From: Betaproteobacteria bacterium TMED41
GTDB taxonomy: Bacteria > Pseudomonadota > Gammaproteobacteria > Burkholderiales > Burkholderiaceae_A
Assembly (NCBI GenBank): GCA_002167365.1
Contig: NHCU01000045.1
Span: 71,230 to 86,784 of the forward strand
Length of the DNA stretch: 15,555 bases
Reading direction: 5' to 3'
How positions within the stretch are numbered: position 1 is the first letter of the stretch; every line of letters starts with the position of its first letter. Positions 15,182 to 15,555 of this stretch are shown here, piece after piece. Below the pieces are notes generated by a model, which was not told the origin of the DNA, made no database searches, and worked only from the letters and a program-made list of their open reading frames with translations. The position numbers and the translations under genes are program-made.

Positions 15182-15555
15182 ATGAATATTCATGAGTATC
15201 AAGCAAAAGAATTACTAGCAAGGTTTGGTGTAACTGTTCCACAAGGGCGTGTTGCATATACCCCTGAACAAGCATCATTTGCAGCAAGTGAACTGGGTGG
15301 ATGGCACTGGGCTGTTAAAGCTCAAATTCATTCAGGAGCAAGAGGAAAAGCCGGAGGGGTCAGGTTATGCCGCACATATGACGAAGTTCAAGAAGCCGCT
15401 ACTGATCTGATTGGTCAGCGATTGGTTACTCATCAAACCGGCCCGGAGGGTTTGTTATGCGAAAGGGTTTATGTTGAGGTGGCTGAACCCTTTGTCAAAG
15501 AGTTATATCTTGGAATTGTTCTGGATAGAAAGGCTGAAAGAATTAGGGTCATAGC
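15182..15555 (+). CDS. mtkA: Malate-CoA ligase beta subunit (MtkA-like), 3' part beyond window
   Basis: ATP-grasp beta subunit that, with MtkB, activates malate to malyl-CoA, the serine-cycle step before malyl-CoA lyase yields glyoxylate and acetyl-CoA. Only 124 of about 390 residues are visible, starting MNIHEYQAKELLARFGVTVP. It shares the ATP-grasp fold of SucC (AVKAQIHSGARGKAGG), but the stretch LCRTYDEVQEAATDL, the QTGPEG turn, RVYVE and LDRKAERIRVIA follow the Methylobacterium MtkA pattern as I recall it, where SucC usually has QTDANG and VDRSSRRV-type sequence. Housekeeping SucC is the alternative; finding sucD, or mtkB plus mcl, downstream would decide. GGAG precedes the ATG by 11 nt. 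Confidence 0.8.
   Translation, partial: MNIHEYQAKELLARFGVTVPQGRVAYTPEQASFAASELGGWHWAVKAQIHSGARGKAGGVRLCRTYDEVQEAATDLIGQRLVTHQTGPEGLLCERVYVEVAEPFVKELYLGIVLDRKAERIRVI

Noticed and set aside
15182..15555. Housekeeping succinyl-CoA synthetase beta subunit (sucC)
   Set aside because: The visible N-terminal third follows the MtkA pattern (LCRTY, QTGPEG, LDRKAERIRVIA) better than SucC. It is kept as an alternative because only 124 residues are seen.
1..15555. tRNA, rRNA, CRISPR arrays, insertion sequences or prophage genes
   Set aside because: No cloverleaf, repeat-spacer pattern, transposase or terminal inverted repeats were seen on reading both strands.

Overview
The window is AT-rich, densely packed bacterial DNA with almost no spacer and several overlapping gene ends. 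It looks like a streamlined, probably marine, low-GC proteobacterium. The gene content points to a C1-using (methylotrophic) lifestyle. It holds a molybdenum/tungsten NAD-type formate dehydrogenase catalytic subunit, a complete pqqABCDE cluster for pyrroloquinoline quinone (the cofactor of methanol dehydrogenases), and the start of a succinyl-CoA-synthetase-like beta subunit. That last protein reads like MtkA, the malate-CoA ligase of the serine cycle, rather than housekeeping SucC. The exact taxon cannot be fixed from this window.

Layout, left to right. (1) 2-2743 (+): formate dehydrogenase alpha subunit, cut at its N-terminus by the window edge. (2) 2740-6074 (-): an operon read right to left of an alpha/beta-hydrolase of the proline iminopeptidase family, a membrane HAMP-PAS sensor histidine kinase, and a NarL/LuxR-type response regulator. 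Its last gene overlaps the end of the formate dehydrogenase gene by 4 nt. (3) 6283-11377 (+): pqqA, a strong GC-rich hairpin, then pqqB, pqqC, pqqD, pqqE, and an ABC-2 exporter pair (ATPase and permease). This is the arrangement known next to PQQ-dependent alcohol dehydrogenase systems. (4) 11379-12020 (-): a SAM methyltransferase resembling BtaB of betaine-lipid synthesis, one base from the convergent permease gene. (5) 12248-15039 (-): a probable operon of a zinc deacylase (aspartoacylase/succinylglutamate desuccinylase family), a small four-helix membrane protein (DctQ-like) and a DctM-like TRAP transporter large subunit, with no solute-binding protein in view. (6) 15182-15555 (+): N-terminal part of the mtkA-like gene, running off the right edge.

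How the parts fit: PQQ made by PqqA-E would be loaded into a periplasmic alcohol dehydrogenase encoded elsewhere. Formate produced downstream is oxidised by the formate dehydrogenase, or its carbon enters the serine cycle, in which MtkA makes malyl-CoA. The divergent two-component system shares the pqqA upstream region and is a natural candidate regulator of PQQ or methanol oxidation; this is inference from position. The right third (lipid methyltransferase, TRAP-like transporter, deacylase) looks like nutrient-scavenging functions and has no evident link to PQQ.
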